Shown: positions 18,375 through 27,964, counted from the first letter of the stretch. The stretch is DNA of 64,000 bases from SB11 sp943370295 (GCA_943370295.1 CALRQL020000002.1:186001-250000); one strand, 5' to 3'. Notes: a model not told the origin generated them from the sequence alone. Numbers and translations: made by a program.

Positions 18375-19160
18375 TTAATTGGTTAAATGCTGGGCATATA
18401 TGTAAACAGGAATTAAGGCAAACAGAATAGGTATAATAATACCAAATACCCAAACACCTAAAAAGTTAATGAGCCCGTTGTATTTGTTGTGATTAATACC
18501 CAAGGTTTGGAATGCGCTTTTGAAGCCATGCACTAAGTGAAATGCCAGAGCTCCCATTGCAAACGTATAAAGCAATACAAGCAGCGGATTTGTGAACGCA
18601 CCTTGCACCTCACGGTTCAAATCTTTTACTATAATTGTTTTGGTAGTTTGGGTATATATTTCCTGCATTTTGGCTTCAATAGGAGCCACGGCAGTATCAG
18701 TTGCTATTGTATGCCCACTGTTCAAGTCAATCTCATATTGTACGTAAGGTACTTTTCCCCAGTGATACTCAGCCCAAAAATCGCTCATGTGAACTGCAAT
18801 AAACACCAAAATGATGGTACCTAAAACACCCATCCAGCGGCTTGCCCAAAAGCTGGTTGCATTGCCCGGAGCAACCGCATACTTGCTTTTGCGCGATGCC
18901 ATATTTTTATTGGCAAGGTAAAGGCCCATGATGGCGTGGTATAAAATTGTTGCATACAGGCCGTATGAAATGAATTTGATAACGGGGAATGTGGTCATAA
19001 AAACCGCATATACGTTAAAAGCCAATCCACCGTCAGACTTAAGTAATTGAAGGTTTCCGCTTAAGTGAACAGCAAGGAATGAGCACAGGAACAAGCCTGT
19101 GAGGCTCATGGTTACTTTTTTACCTATTGACGATGATAATGTTTTGATTACCCAATTCAT
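18375..19160 (-). CDS. sdhC: Succinate dehydrogenase cytochrome b subunit (type B)
   Basis: 261 residues, with five predicted membrane helices in one polypeptide, as in type B quinol:fumarate reductases and succinate dehydrogenases; no separate SdhD is needed. Histidines placed in helices, as expected for two b haems, are seen in FLAVHLSGN, LYHAIMGLYL, IAVHMSDF and FHLVHGFKSA. It anchors SdhAB and exchanges electrons with menaquinone. It is the first gene of sdhCAB, preceded by the best full promoter match in the window (TTG-N19-TAAATTTG). Confidence 0.92.
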   Translation of the reverse strand: MNWVIKTLSSSIGKKVTMSLTGLFLCSFLAVHLSGNLQLLKSDGGLAFNVYAVFMTTFPVIKFISYGLYATILYHAIMGLYLANKNMASRKSKYAVAPGNATSFWASRWMGVLGTIILVFIAVHMSDFWAEYHWGKVPYVQYEIDLNSGHTIATDTAVAPIEAKMQEIYTQTTKTIIVKDLNREVQGAFTNPLLVLLYTFAMGALAFHLVHGFKSAFQTLGINHNKYNGLINFLGVWVFGIIIPILFALIPVYIYAQHLTN

Positions 19161-19199
19161 GTGTATTTACTTATATTGAGAGGTAGTTTTTTAACGGGG

Positions 19200-19229
19200 C
19201 AAATTTAATGGTGTGTTAACCAATAACAA
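19200..19229 (-). promoter_or_regulatory. Promoter of sdhCAB
   Basis: On the minus strand, TTG (19229-19227), 19 bases, then TAAATTTG (19207-19200) give both Bacteroidota elements at consensus spacing. The transcript would have a leader of about 33 bases before the sdhC ATG at 19160. Confidence 0.7.
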
Positions 19230-19334
19230 CACCTTGCACCAAATTTAGAATTCATCTAAATTTAAACTGATTAACACTTGTTAGTTTTTAATTGTTTTAA
19301 AAAAATTAAGACGATGTTAAAAATTACACAACTA

Positions 19335-20684
19335 TTAAAAAACGCCTGCATAATTAAACGGTGTAATTTTCTTTAACTCAGCCTTCACATTTTCGTTAAC
19401 ATTCAGTGTATCAATAAATTCAGCAAGGCTTTGCTTGGTTACTTTGTGGTGAGTGCGTGTTAATGCTTTCAAAGCTTCGTATGGTTTGTCGTAGCCTTCA
19501 CGGCGCAAAACGGTTTGTATTGCCTCGGCCACTACCGCCCAGTTGCTTTCAAGGTCAAGGTCAATAGCATCCTTATTAAGCAATAATTTGTTGGCACCTT
19601 TGATTATAGAAGTATAGGCAATAAGTGAATGTGCGATGGGCACACCTATATTGCGTAGCACTGTGCTATCAGTAAGGTCTCGCTGTAGGCGGCTGATGGG
19701 TAGTTTTGCTGCAAAATGTTCAAACAATGCGTTGGCAACACCTAAATTACCTTCCGCATTTTCAAAATCAATGGGGTTTACCTTGTGAGGCATGGCACTG
19801 CTGCCTACCTCCCCAGCTTTTAATTGTTGTTTAAAGTAATCCATCGAGATGTACGTCCACACATCGCGGCAAAAATCAATCATAATATTGTTAATACGCT
19901 TTAGCGTATCACACAATGCAGCAAGGTTATCGTAGTGTTCAATTTGGGTAGTGTATTGCATACGTGTTAGTCCCAAACGGTTGTTCACAAACTCGTTGCC
20001 CAGCATCCGCCAATCAAGTTCAGGATAGGCTACGTTGTGGGCGTTAAAATTACCCGTTGCACCGCCAAACTTGGCAGAAAAAGGGATGGTTTTAAGCAGC
20101 AGCATTTGGTTTTCAATACGCTCAACAAATACCATTATTTCTTTACCCAATTTGGTAGGCGAAGCAGGCTGTCCGTGAGTTTTGGCCAACATGGTAATGT
20201 TCTTCCACTCTTCGGCCTTCACTCGTAATAAGTCGTTCACTTCGTTTAGTTTGGGTAACAACTCTTCGGTAAGTCCTTCCTTTAAGCTCAGGGGAACCGA
20301 AGTATTATTAACATCTTGTGAGGTTAAACCAAAATGCACAAATTCACCTATATCGGCTAAATCAAGCTCTTTCAAACGGTCTTTCACAAAATATTCCACC
20401 GCTTTCACATCATGATTGGTGGTTTTTTCCGTTTGTTTTATTTCATCAGCATCACTCACAATAAAGTTGCGGTATATATCGCGCAATTGATTTTTTTGGT
20501 AATCGTTTATCTTACCCTCTAATTGTGGCAAAGGTATTTCTGATAAAAATATCAGGTATTCAATTTCTACCAAAACACGGTAACGTATAAGGCCATATTC
20601 AGAAAAATAGCGGGCCAGCGAAAGTGTGGTTTTGCGGTAACGTCCGTCAACCGGCGATAGGGCAGTGAGTGCGCTTAAATCCAT
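19335..20684 (-). CDS. purB: Adenylosuccinate lyase
   Basis: 449 residues. It shows the fumarase/aspartase superfamily signature GSSAMPHKVNPIDFENAEGN with the catalytic Ser in the flexible loop. Other conserved stretches are SPVDGRYR at residues 10-17, TNHDVKAVEYFVK, FGLTSQDVNNTS and AKTHGQPASPT with the catalytic His. It splits adenylosuccinate and SAICAR, releasing fumarate, in purine synthesis. The family variant is the longer, E. coli-like one. A perfect TAATTTTG box ends only 4 bases before the ATG, implying a leaderless mRNA. Confidence 0.95.
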   Translation of the reverse strand: MDLSALTALSPVDGRYRKTTLSLARYFSEYGLIRYRVLVEIEYLIFLSEIPLPQLEGKINDYQKNQLRDIYRNFIVSDADEIKQTEKTTNHDVKAVEYFVKDRLKELDLADIGEFVHFGLTSQDVNNTSVPLSLKEGLTEELLPKLNEVNDLLRVKAEEWKNITMLAKTHGQPASPTKLGKEIMVFVERIENQMLLLKTIPFSAKFGGATGNFNAHNVAYPELDWRMLGNEFVNNRLGLTRMQYTTQIEHYDNLAALCDTLKRINNIMIDFCRDVWTYISMDYFKQQLKAGEVGSSAMPHKVNPIDFENAEGNLGVANALFEHFAAKLPISRLQRDLTDSTVLRNIGVPIAHSLIAYTSIIKGANKLLLNKDAIDLDLESNWAVVAEAIQTVLRREGYDKPYEALKALTRTHHKVTKQSLAEFIDTLNVNENVKAELKKITPFNYAGVF

Positions 20685-20688
20685 GTTG

Positions 20689-20696
20689 CAAAATTA
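20689..20696 (-). promoter_or_regulatory. -7 box next to the purB start codon
   Basis: TAATTTTG on the minus strand ends 4 bases before the ATG at 20684. If it is the promoter, transcription would start at or within a few bases of the start codon. Confidence 0.55.
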
Positions 20697-20770
20697 CATT
20701 AAAAGGTGAATAGACTAAAAAGTAATCGTGTGTTTACTTTTTTTCATGCAGCAAGAATAAAGGGAAAGGA

Positions 20771-20890
20771 TTTGAGTAACAGGATATAAAGAACAGGATA
20801 TGAAATCCTGTTCTGTTGGGTATTTCCCCTCGAAGGGTTTAAAACCCTTCGAGAGGCGAGCCACAAATAGAGGCGGGCTTTATGCTCGCC
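20771..20890. repeat. Extragenic repeat cluster with three inverted repeats
   Basis: Directly repeated AACAGGATAT units (about 20779 and 20792) lead into GAACAGGAT (20791-20799), which pairs with ATCCTGTTC (20805-20813). Next is the near-perfect palindrome CTCGAAGGGTTT (20829-20840) / AAACCCTTCGAG (20842-20853). Last, GGCGAGC (20855-20861) pairs with GCTCGCC (20884-20890). No ORF is present. The AGGAT/ATCCT words are of the kind seen in dispersed repeats of Bacteroidota; a remnant of a small mobile element is possible. Confidence 0.6.
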
Positions 20891-20967
20891 GTTCAAAGCA
20901 ACACTATACATGTAAGATTACTCTATTAATTTAATAGCACGGCAACCTATGTACAAAATCAAAGCAG

Positions 20968-20975
20968 TAATTTTG
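20968..20975 (+). promoter_or_regulatory. -7 box for the endonuclease-sppA pair
   Basis: TAATTTTG ends 8 bases before the ATG at 20984, so the mRNA would have almost no leader. Confidence 0.55.
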
Positions 20976-20983
20976 TAGGGTTT

Positions 20984-22576
20984 ATGATAAAGAAAATTAC
21001 CGTTGCTTCCATCGCTGCTTTGGTAGCGTTTAGCGTAAATGCACAAAAACTTAGGGTTTCTACCGATACTGTTAAATACGGCACCTTATTCAAATATGTT
21101 ACTTCAGGAGTAAATGTAACCATATACAACGATGCTCCGTTTGATATGCAAGGAGTAAAGCTAAAGACTACCAATAGTGATTTCACGCTGAGCGATACGT
21201 TGATAAACATACCCGCCATGAACTCAAAAGTGGTGAATGTAAAATTCCGTCCCCGCCACAATGTTGATTACAGCAATGAGTTAATCATAAGCACTCAAAG
21301 TCCCTACGGAGCCTTCAATGTGCATCTTAAGGGTACAGGGTTTTACAACAATACCTATTACAGCACCACACAAAACAAGTGGGAAGGTGATTTGATGGCC
21401 GCACTAAAAGCAAAAATTTCATCGGCTAATACGTTGGGCTATACCGTTGTGCGCGACCAAATGTATGCCTATGTGGATAATAATAATGACACCATCGAGT
21501 GTGTGTACACCGGGCGGAAAGCCAAGTTTAATACCCGTACAGGAGCTGTTACAGAAAATTTTACAGCAGAGCATAATTTCCCACGCAGTAAATACACTTC
21601 GCAAGATCCTATGTTTTCAGATGTACATCATTTGTTTCCTGCTGACGGGCCTGCAAATACCCGCCGAAGCGATGACCCTTTCGGCATTGTAACCTCTCCT
21701 GTTTGGATGGTAGGCGGCTCACTAAGCGATAATCAGAAATTTGAACCCCGCAACGAGCACAAAGGAACAGCAGCGAGGGCTATGTTCTATTTTGTGACCC
21801 GTTATCAAGATTATACCAACTTTTTTGACCCGCAAGAAGATTTGTTGCGCGGATGGGCAGCACAGTTCCCTGTTACTCCAAAAGATTCTATCCGACATGA
21901 ACGCGCGGCGCAAGTGCAGGGTAACCGTAACCCCTTTACCGATCATCCTGAGTTTATTGAGCGTATCAGCAACTTTGCTGGTACAGCCCCAACTCCGGTT
22001 AAGAAATATGAACTTACTTACAGCCAACCTGTAAACTTTGGGTATGTGCCATTAAACGAGACCATTAATTATGTGGCTGTGCTTACCAACACCGGTAAAG
22101 CAACGGTGGATTATACGCTATCGGCCATTAACCCTAAACCTCAAACCAATGTTTCAGCACTGGTTGGCACATTTGCCATACAACCGGGCGAAACCAAACG
22201 TTTAGTATTTAGTTTTACTGCTAAAACAGTGGGAACCAACTTTACCGATTCGTTCAGTTTTAAGGCACAAGGTTTTAACGAAACTATCATGGCTTTTACA
22301 GCCAATGTGTCGGGCTTAGGAGTTAATGAGGCGGCCCGAACCAATATCAATTTGTTCCCCAATCCTGCAAATGAGGTAGTTACGCTTAGTGCCGACCGTG
22401 CATTAAACTATCCTGCCACCGTTAATTTTTATGATTTGGCAGGAAAATGTGTTTATTCTACCGTTTTAAATGAAAGTTTTACCGATATAAATGTTACGAC
22501 GCTGATTTCGGGTTGTTACTTTGTACAAGTAAATGACGGAACCTTGAGTTCCATCACCAAACTTGTTAAGTTTTAA
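20984..22576 (+). CDS. Secreted endonuclease I family protein with T9SS type A tail
   Basis: 530 residues. The signal peptide ends at SVNAQ. A beta-sandwich of about 110 residues comes first. The Endonuclease_1 (His-Me finger) domain follows: AEHNFPRSKY near residue 194 and VHHLFPADGPANTRRSDDPFG from about 214 carry the catalytic His, the metal-binding residues and the Arg/Asn pair. A second beta-sandwich (about 335-445) precedes the T9SS tail, which starts at LFPNPANEVV near residue 455 and ends in TKLVKF. It probably degrades DNA or RNA outside the cell for nutrient or phosphate use. sppA follows after 15 bases. Confidence 0.88.
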   Translation: MIKKITVASIAALVAFSVNAQKLRVSTDTVKYGTLFKYVTSGVNVTIYNDAPFDMQGVKLKTTNSDFTLSDTLINIPAMNSKVVNVKFRPRHNVDYSNELIISTQSPYGAFNVHLKGTGFYNNTYYSTTQNKWEGDLMAALKAKISSANTLGYTVVRDQMYAYVDNNNDTIECVYTGRKAKFNTRTGAVTENFTAEHNFPRSKYTSQDPMFSDVHHLFPADGPANTRRSDDPFGIVTSPVWMVGGSLSDNQKFEPRNEHKGTAARAMFYFVTRYQDYTNFFDPQEDLLRGWAAQFPVTPKDSIRHERAAQVQGNRNPFTDHPEFIERISNFAGTAPTPVKKYELTYSQPVNFGYVPLNETINYVAVLTNTGKATVDYTLSAINPKPQTNVSALVGTFAIQPGETKRLVFSFTAKTVGTNFTDSFSFKAQGFNETIMAFTANVSGLGVNEAARTNINLFPNPANEVVTLSADRALNYPATVNFYDLAGKCVYSTVLNESFTDINVTTLISGCYFVQVNDGTLSSITKLVKF

Positions 22577-22591
22577 CCACGAAAGAGTATC

Positions 22592-24373
22592 ATGAAACAA
22601 TTTTTTAAAATGATGTTTGCCTCAATGTTCGGCTTTGTGCTGGCAGGCATCTTACTTGTATTTATCGTTTTCGGAATAATTGCCGCAACGGTTTCAAGTT
22701 TCAGCGAGAAGAAAGAAGTAAAAGTATCAGCCAACAGTGTTTTGCACCTTAAACTGGATACTTACTTAGAAGATCGTACCTCTGAAAATCCCTTTGTTAA
22801 CTATAATTTCAGCAATTTTGAAGCAAACAATTCCGCCGGTGTTTACGATGTAATACGCAGCATCAGAAAGGCCAAAGCCGATGCACACATGAGCGGTATT
22901 TTTCTTGAGTTTGGAGCGGGTTTTCAAGCCGGTTTTGCCAATCTTCAAGATTTACGCGAAGCCATTATCGATTTTAAAAAATCGGGCAAATTCGTTTATG
23001 CCTATTCAGAGATTTATACCGAGCGTAACTATTACCTAGCAAGCACAGCCGATAAAGTTTTCTTAGATCCTTCGGGAGAGTTGATTTTCAACGGTATGTC
23101 AGTAAACATTACCTTCTTTAAAAGCATGCTGGATAAGTTGGGGATTGAAATGCAAGTATTTAAAGTAGGCAAATTTAAAGGTGCTGTAGAACCTTTTATC
23201 CGTGAGGACTTAAGCCCTGAAAACGAAGAACAGATAAACGTGTACCTTACTTCTTTGTACGGTACTTTTATAAAAGGTATTTCAGAGAGCCGTAAAATTG
23301 ATACAGCACGCCTGTATGAAATTGCTGATAAGATGGAAATCCGCTCAGCAAAAGCGGCGGTAGATTTAAAGATGATTGATGCGCTGAAACACCACGATGA
23401 GGTGTTAACAGAAATACGCAAAAAATTAGGCACCGGCGGTGATGACAAAATTGATTTTGTATCTGCATACGATTACCGAAGCGTAAAAGTGGAGGATGAG
23501 AATAAAGACAGCGAAAGCCAAGGTAAAATAGCCATTTTGTATGCTGTAGGCGATATAGTTGACGGTAGTGGCGATGAGTCTACAGTTGGTTCGCACAATC
23601 TGCGCGAGGCCATTATAAAAGCCCGTACCAACGATAAAATTAAAGCGGTGGTGTTGCGTATCAACTCACCCGGCGGTAGTGCAATGGCATCTGATGTGAT
23701 ATTGCGCGAGCTTGCCTTATTAAAGAAAACAAAACCCCTTATTGTATCAATGGGTGATGTGGCTGCATCTGGCGGTTATTACATTGCTATGGCTGCTGAT
23801 ACTATTGTGGCGCAACCTAATACCATTACCGGTTCGATAGGTGTATTTGGTATGATGCCAAACATGAAAGTTTTGTTGAATGATAAATTGGGTATTCACC
23901 TAGACGGTGTTAAAAAAGGGGAGTATTCAGAACTTGGCCGTCCCGACCGTCCTTTTACCGAAGGCGAAAAAGCCATCATACAAGGATATGTTGAAGACGT
24001 TTACCGTCAGTTTTTAGGGGTTGTATCAAAAGGCAGGGGAATGGATACTGCCGCAGTACACGAAATTGCCCAAGGTCGTGTTTGGACTGCCGAAGATGCT
24101 AAAGCCCGCGGTTTGGTGGATGTGATGGGTGGTATGCAAACAGCATTAGACATCGCTGCTAAAAAAGCAGGGTTGACCAACTACCGTATTACTGAATTGC
24201 CCGTTGAGAAAAACCCGTTTGAAGAATTCTTTAAGAGCATGAGTGCTGAAACCAAAGCCAAAATGTTGAAAGAAGAATTGGGCGAAAGCTATACTTACTA
24301 CATGCAAATGAAACGTGCAATGCGTGTGCAAGGCATACAAACCCGCATGCCGTTTGAAATTACCGTTGATTAA
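22592..24373 (+). CDS. sppA: Signal peptide peptidase SppA, 67-kDa type
   Basis: 593 residues with an N-terminal membrane anchor (about 10-35) and two tandem Clp-like domains. The catalytic dyad is visible: Lys155 in the N-terminal domain (STADKVFLDPSG) and the nucleophile Ser393 in the C-terminal domain (GDVAASGGYYIA). NSPGGSAMASD and TITGSIGVFG are further family motifs. It digests signal peptides left in the inner membrane after secretion. It lies 15 bases after the secreted endonuclease gene, is probably co-transcribed with it, and is followed by a terminator. Confidence 0.94.
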   Translation: MKQFFKMMFASMFGFVLAGILLVFIVFGIIAATVSSFSEKKEVKVSANSVLHLKLDTYLEDRTSENPFVNYNFSNFEANNSAGVYDVIRSIRKAKADAHMSGIFLEFGAGFQAGFANLQDLREAIIDFKKSGKFVYAYSEIYTERNYYLASTADKVFLDPSGELIFNGMSVNITFFKSMLDKLGIEMQVFKVGKFKGAVEPFIREDLSPENEEQINVYLTSLYGTFIKGISESRKIDTARLYEIADKMEIRSAKAAVDLKMIDALKHHDEVLTEIRKKLGTGGDDKIDFVSAYDYRSVKVEDENKDSESQGKIAILYAVGDIVDGSGDESTVGSHNLREAIIKARTNDKIKAVVLRINSPGGSAMASDVILRELALLKKTKPLIVSMGDVAASGGYYIAMAADTIVAQPNTITGSIGVFGMMPNMKVLLNDKLGIHLDGVKKGEYSELGRPDRPFTEGEKAIIQGYVEDVYRQFLGVVSKGRGMDTAAVHEIAQGRVWTAEDAKARGLVDVMGGMQTALDIAAKKAGLTNYRITELPVEKNPFEEFFKSMSAETKAKMLKEELGESYTYYMQMKRAMRVQGIQTRMPFEITVD

Positions 24374-24401
24374 CTTTTCACATAGAACAATATATTTTAA
24401 G

Positions 24402-24425
24402 AAGCCCCTTACGGGGCTTTTTTAT
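24402..24425 (+). terminator. Terminator after sppA
   Basis: AAGCCCC (24402-24408) pairs with GGGGCTT (24413-24419) around a TTAC loop, followed by a run of T. It lies 28 bases after the sppA stop. Confidence 0.85.
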
Positions 24426-24588
24426 TTAGTATCTCCTATTCTAATGAGTATTGTAGTTTTATGCTCAAAAAAATTAACAAGTCGTTCTAAAATAGGGGCT
24501 TGGTTTTTGCGTTTAAGGTACAATACTAAAAACACAGATATTTTTTTGCAGGGATGTAACTAATACGGCCTATAACCGTCTAACTTAG

Positions 24589-24596
24589 TAGCTTTG
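24589..24596 (+). promoter_or_regulatory. -7 box for the AsmA-like gene
   Basis: TAGCTTTG matches TAnnTTTG and ends 22 bases before the ATG at 24619. No -33 TTG was seen. Confidence 0.5.
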
Positions 24597-24618
24597 CAAC
24601 GTATAATACAAAAAGCCG

Positions 24619-27465
24619 ATGAAGAAGTTTTTTAAAATCACAGCCATTGTAATTGTGGTGTTATTGGGTGTTGTTGTCGCCCTGCCCTTTATATTCAAGG
24701 GTAAAATAGTGGAGTTGGTGAAAAAAGAAGCCAACAAACAACTTACCGCCACCGTTGATTTTGATAACGATATATCCCTTAGCTTGTTTAAAAACTTCCC
24801 TCAGTTTACCATTGAGTTGAAGAAATTCAGCATTGCAGATAGTACTGATAGCGATACACTGGTTTCTGTGCAGCGTTTTTCGGCTACATTGGATGTAATG
24901 TCTGTAATATCAGGCGATAAAATTCAGATTAATTCCATTGTGTTGGATAATCCCCGCATTTATGCAAAAGTGCGTAAAGACGGTAAAGCCAATTGGGATA
25001 TAATGAAGCCCAGTACCGATACCGCAACAGCTGCTCCTGCAGATACAACTTCATCCTTTAAACTGGGGTTAAAGAAATTTGAAATCATAAACGGACGTAT
25101 TGTGTATTACGACCAGCAAGGTGGTATTTACAGTGCTCTTGAAGGACTGAACCATATCCTTAGCGGTGATTTTACCCAAGACCTTTTTACCCTGCAAACC
25201 AAAACCGATGCACAAGCTGTGACGGTAGGCATGGATGGCTTGAATTACCTGAACAAGGTGAAAGCTAACCTAAAAGCCGATTTGGAAATGGACATGAAGC
25301 AAATGAAGTTTACGTTTAAAGAAAACGAACTTCAACTGAATGAGTTGTTTGCAGGCTTTGATGGTTTTGTAGCCATGCCTGCCGAGGACATACAAATGGA
25401 TTTGAAGTTTGCTGCCCGCAAAACCGACTTTAAAAATATTTTATCGCTGATACCTGCGGTGTACACCAAAGATTTTGCAAACGTTAAGACTTCGGGTAAA
25501 TTAGGACTTGACGGTAGTTTAAAAGGTATCTATAACGAAAAATCACTGCCTGCGTTTATCATCAATTTGGTGATAGATAACGGGATGTTTCAATACCCCG
25601 GTATGCCTGCCGATATGCGCAGCATATTTGTGAACCTGAATGTTACCAATCCTGACGGGGTGATTGATAATACAGTTATCGACCTTAAGAAGTTTGATTT
25701 TGTATTGGCTAACGAGCCTTTTAGTGCCAGGCTATTGGCTAAAAATCCCACTACCGACCCTTATGTAGATATGAACGTGAAGGGTAGGGTTGATTTGGCT
25801 CAAGTATCAAAATTGGCACCGCTTGAAAAAGGCACAACCCTTAGTGGTTTAATTGCTGCCGATATGAGCGCAAAAGGCCGCGTATCAACCCTTGAAAGTG
25901 GCAACTATGAAGATTTTAACGCATCGGGTAGTATGACGGCTACTAACGTAGTGTATGATACCGACAGCTTGCCCAAAACCACTATTACCAATGCCAAGTT
26001 GAATTTTAACCCCAAAACAGTTGAAATGCCTGTTTTTGCGGCGGTGTTAGGCAACAGCGATGTGAACATGAAAGGCAGTTTGAGCAACTTTTTCGGTTAT
26101 TTCTTGGGTAATGGTATATTGAAAGGCGAGTTGGATATGCAATCGAACTTGTTTGATGCCAACCAATACCTGACAGGAGAAACCAATGGTACTGAAACTC
26201 CCGCACCTGCCGATACAGTTCCGCTTACTGTGGTTGAAGTCCCTAAGAATATTGATTTTACACTAAATCTTGCCGTGAACCGCTTTTTGTACGACAACCT
26301 TGAGTTGAAAAACATGGGCGGTATGGCCAAAATTGCTGATGGAGCAGTGCTGCTAAACAATGTGCATACAGATATTTTTGGCGGTAATGTTAAAATGAAC
26401 GGAAGTTATAGCACCGCTAATCCGTTGAAACCCGAAACCAAGCTTAATTTTGCAGTAAGCAGTATTGATGCAGGTGAGGCATTTAAATACATGAATACCG
26501 TAAAACAATTGGCACCCATTGCCCAATATATCAACGGTAAAATATCGGCCAATTTTGATTTAAACACGCTGTTGGGTGGAGACATGATGCCATTGCTAAG
26601 CAGCTTAACCAGCAGTGGTAAATTAGAGATACCCAAGGCTGCGCTTGCAGGTTACCCGCCAATGATGAAGCTATCAAACACCTTGAAAGTAGATAAGCTG
26701 CAATCGTTGGATTTGAATAAAATACTGCTGATGTTTAGCGTTGAAGACGGACGCATAAAGCTGCAACCGTTTAAACTGGCTACCAGTGGTGTAAATATGC
26801 TTATTTCAGGCTCGTCAGGATTAGACCAATCGTTGGATTATGATGTGAAACTGGATATTCCGCGCAGTTTGTTTGGCAGTGGTGCAAATGCAGCGCTTGA
26901 TAACATGCTGGCCGAAGTGGGTAAAAAGGGGATTGCTCTTAAGCCCAGTGAAATTATTAATGTGAATGCTTTGATAGGTGGTTTCACTACAAATCCTACC
27001 ATTAAAACCAGCTTAAAGGAGATTGCTAAAAACACCTTGGACGATGTGAAAGATGCAGCCAAGCAAAAGTTGAACGAAGAAAAGGATAAGGCCATTGACA
27101 AAGCAAATGCAGAGTTGCAAAAACGTATTGATGCAGCCAAAGCGCAAGGAGAAAAACTAATTGCCGAGGCTCAAAAGAAAGCGGATGCACTGAAAGCCGA
27201 ATCGAGGAAGCAGGCGGATGCAATTGTAGCAGAAGCTAACAAACAAGCCGATGATAAGGTGAAATTAGCAGGCAATAACCCAATAGCAAAAGCGGCGGCG
27301 CAAAAAGTGGCAGATAAACTAAAGGCTGAAGCCCGCACAAAAGCCGACAAGGTTGTTGCTGAAGGTGATACAAAAGCCGATGGTATAGTTAATGAAGCCC
27401 GCAAGCAAGCCGACCAGTTGGTGAAGGATGCCGAAGCAGGTAAAAATTCTACATTGGGAAGGTAA
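24619..27465 (+). CDS. AsmA-like envelope protein with a hendecad-repeat tail
   Basis: 948 residues. An N-terminal membrane helix (residues 4-26) leads into an AsmA/YhdP-like beta-rich body. Characteristic parts are VKKEANKQLTATVDFD, LSLFKNFPQFTIELKKF and the KANWDIM element, then the C-terminal AsmA module near 700-800 (VEDGRIKLQPFKL). Such proteins lie in the periplasm as long beta grooves and are linked to lipid transfer to the outer membrane. The last 150 residues are unusual: a charged helix with exact 11-residue repeats, AEAQKKADALK (849-859), AESRKQADAIV and AEANKQADDKV, a 10-residue break, then four more up to 935. It is monocistronic, with a terminator after it. Confidence 0.85.
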   Translation: MKKFFKITAIVIVVLLGVVVALPFIFKGKIVELVKKEANKQLTATVDFDNDISLSLFKNFPQFTIELKKFSIADSTDSDTLVSVQRFSATLDVMSVISGDKIQINSIVLDNPRIYAKVRKDGKANWDIMKPSTDTATAAPADTTSSFKLGLKKFEIINGRIVYYDQQGGIYSALEGLNHILSGDFTQDLFTLQTKTDAQAVTVGMDGLNYLNKVKANLKADLEMDMKQMKFTFKENELQLNELFAGFDGFVAMPAEDIQMDLKFAARKTDFKNILSLIPAVYTKDFANVKTSGKLGLDGSLKGIYNEKSLPAFIINLVIDNGMFQYPGMPADMRSIFVNLNVTNPDGVIDNTVIDLKKFDFVLANEPFSARLLAKNPTTDPYVDMNVKGRVDLAQVSKLAPLEKGTTLSGLIAADMSAKGRVSTLESGNYEDFNASGSMTATNVVYDTDSLPKTTITNAKLNFNPKTVEMPVFAAVLGNSDVNMKGSLSNFFGYFLGNGILKGELDMQSNLFDANQYLTGETNGTETPAPADTVPLTVVEVPKNIDFTLNLAVNRFLYDNLELKNMGGMAKIADGAVLLNNVHTDIFGGNVKMNGSYSTANPLKPETKLNFAVSSIDAGEAFKYMNTVKQLAPIAQYINGKISANFDLNTLLGGDMMPLLSSLTSSGKLEIPKAALAGYPPMMKLSNTLKVDKLQSLDLNKILLMFSVEDGRIKLQPFKLATSGVNMLISGSSGLDQSLDYDVKLDIPRSLFGSGANAALDNMLAEVGKKGIALKPSEIINVNALIGGFTTNPTIKTSLKEIAKNTLDDVKDAAKQKLNEEKDKAIDKANAELQKRIDAAKAQGEKLIAEAQKKADALKAESRKQADAIVAEANKQADDKVKLAGNNPIAKAAAQKVADKLKAEARTKADKVVAEGDTKADGIVNEARKQADQLVKDAEAGKNSTLGR

Positions 27466-27487
27466 TAGTTACTAACGGGCGATAAAC

Positions 27488-27518
27488 AAAAAAGCACCGC
27501 TGCAAGCGGTGCTTTTTT
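27488..27518. terminator. Bidirectional terminator after the AsmA-like gene
   Basis: A perfect 14-bp stem (arms 27488-27501 and 27505-27518, core AGCACCGCT) with a 3-base loop and T/A tracts on both sides. It serves the plus-strand gene ending at 27465 and the minus-strand gene ending at 27542. Confidence 0.9.
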
Positions 27519-27541
27519 ATGTTGTATATGGTAGCTCAGAA

Positions 27542-27964
27542 TTATTGTTTTGCACCAAAAAAGCTGATACTACCGCTGTTTTGGGTATAAACAATTTGAG
27601 GAGGATTGCTGTTTGCAATAACATAGAAAGTACCATCGTGTGTGCCTTGCTGGTGGTAAATAGAAGTATCGTTTTTAAATACAAATATATCTACTGTTTG
27701 CATTTTAGTGTTTTCGGGGCCGGGGGTTATCCTCACTTTAGCATCGCTAAGTTTAGTTACGGTAACACTCATATCAGTTGTAGTGCCTTGTCCGTTGGTA
27801 ACGTCACCAACAAACTTCCCTGTAGATTTTGCCCATACATCAAGAGTTGGGTTGTTGTTACCGCCGCTATTGTTATTGTTACTGCTGCTATTATCGTCTT
27901 TACTGCACGATACAGCACCAAGCGCAAACGCACCTGCCATTAAGAAAATGTAAAGCTTTTTCAT
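27542..27964 (-). CDS. Small lipoprotein of unknown function
   Basis: 140 residues. A lipoprotein signal peptide ends in the lipobox GAVSC, with Cys20 as the lipid-bearing residue and SKDDN after it, a common Bacteroidota pattern. A low-complexity Ser/Asn/Gly linker follows (about 26-38). The remaining 100 residues are predicted beta-rich, with alternating short strands (MSVTVTKLSDAKVRITP, TVDIFVFKNDTSIYHQQG) and a small amount of charge. I do not recognise the family; the layout resembles small lipocalin-like or DUF lipoproteins of this phylum. It stands alone between two terminators. Confidence 0.75.
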   Translation of the reverse strand: MKKLYIFLMAGAFALGAVSCSKDDNSSSNNNNSGGNNNPTLDVWAKSTGKFVGDVTNGQGTTTDMSVTVTKLSDAKVRITPGPENTKMQTVDIFVFKNDTSIYHQQGTHDGTFYVIANSNPPQIVYTQNSGSISFFGAKQ

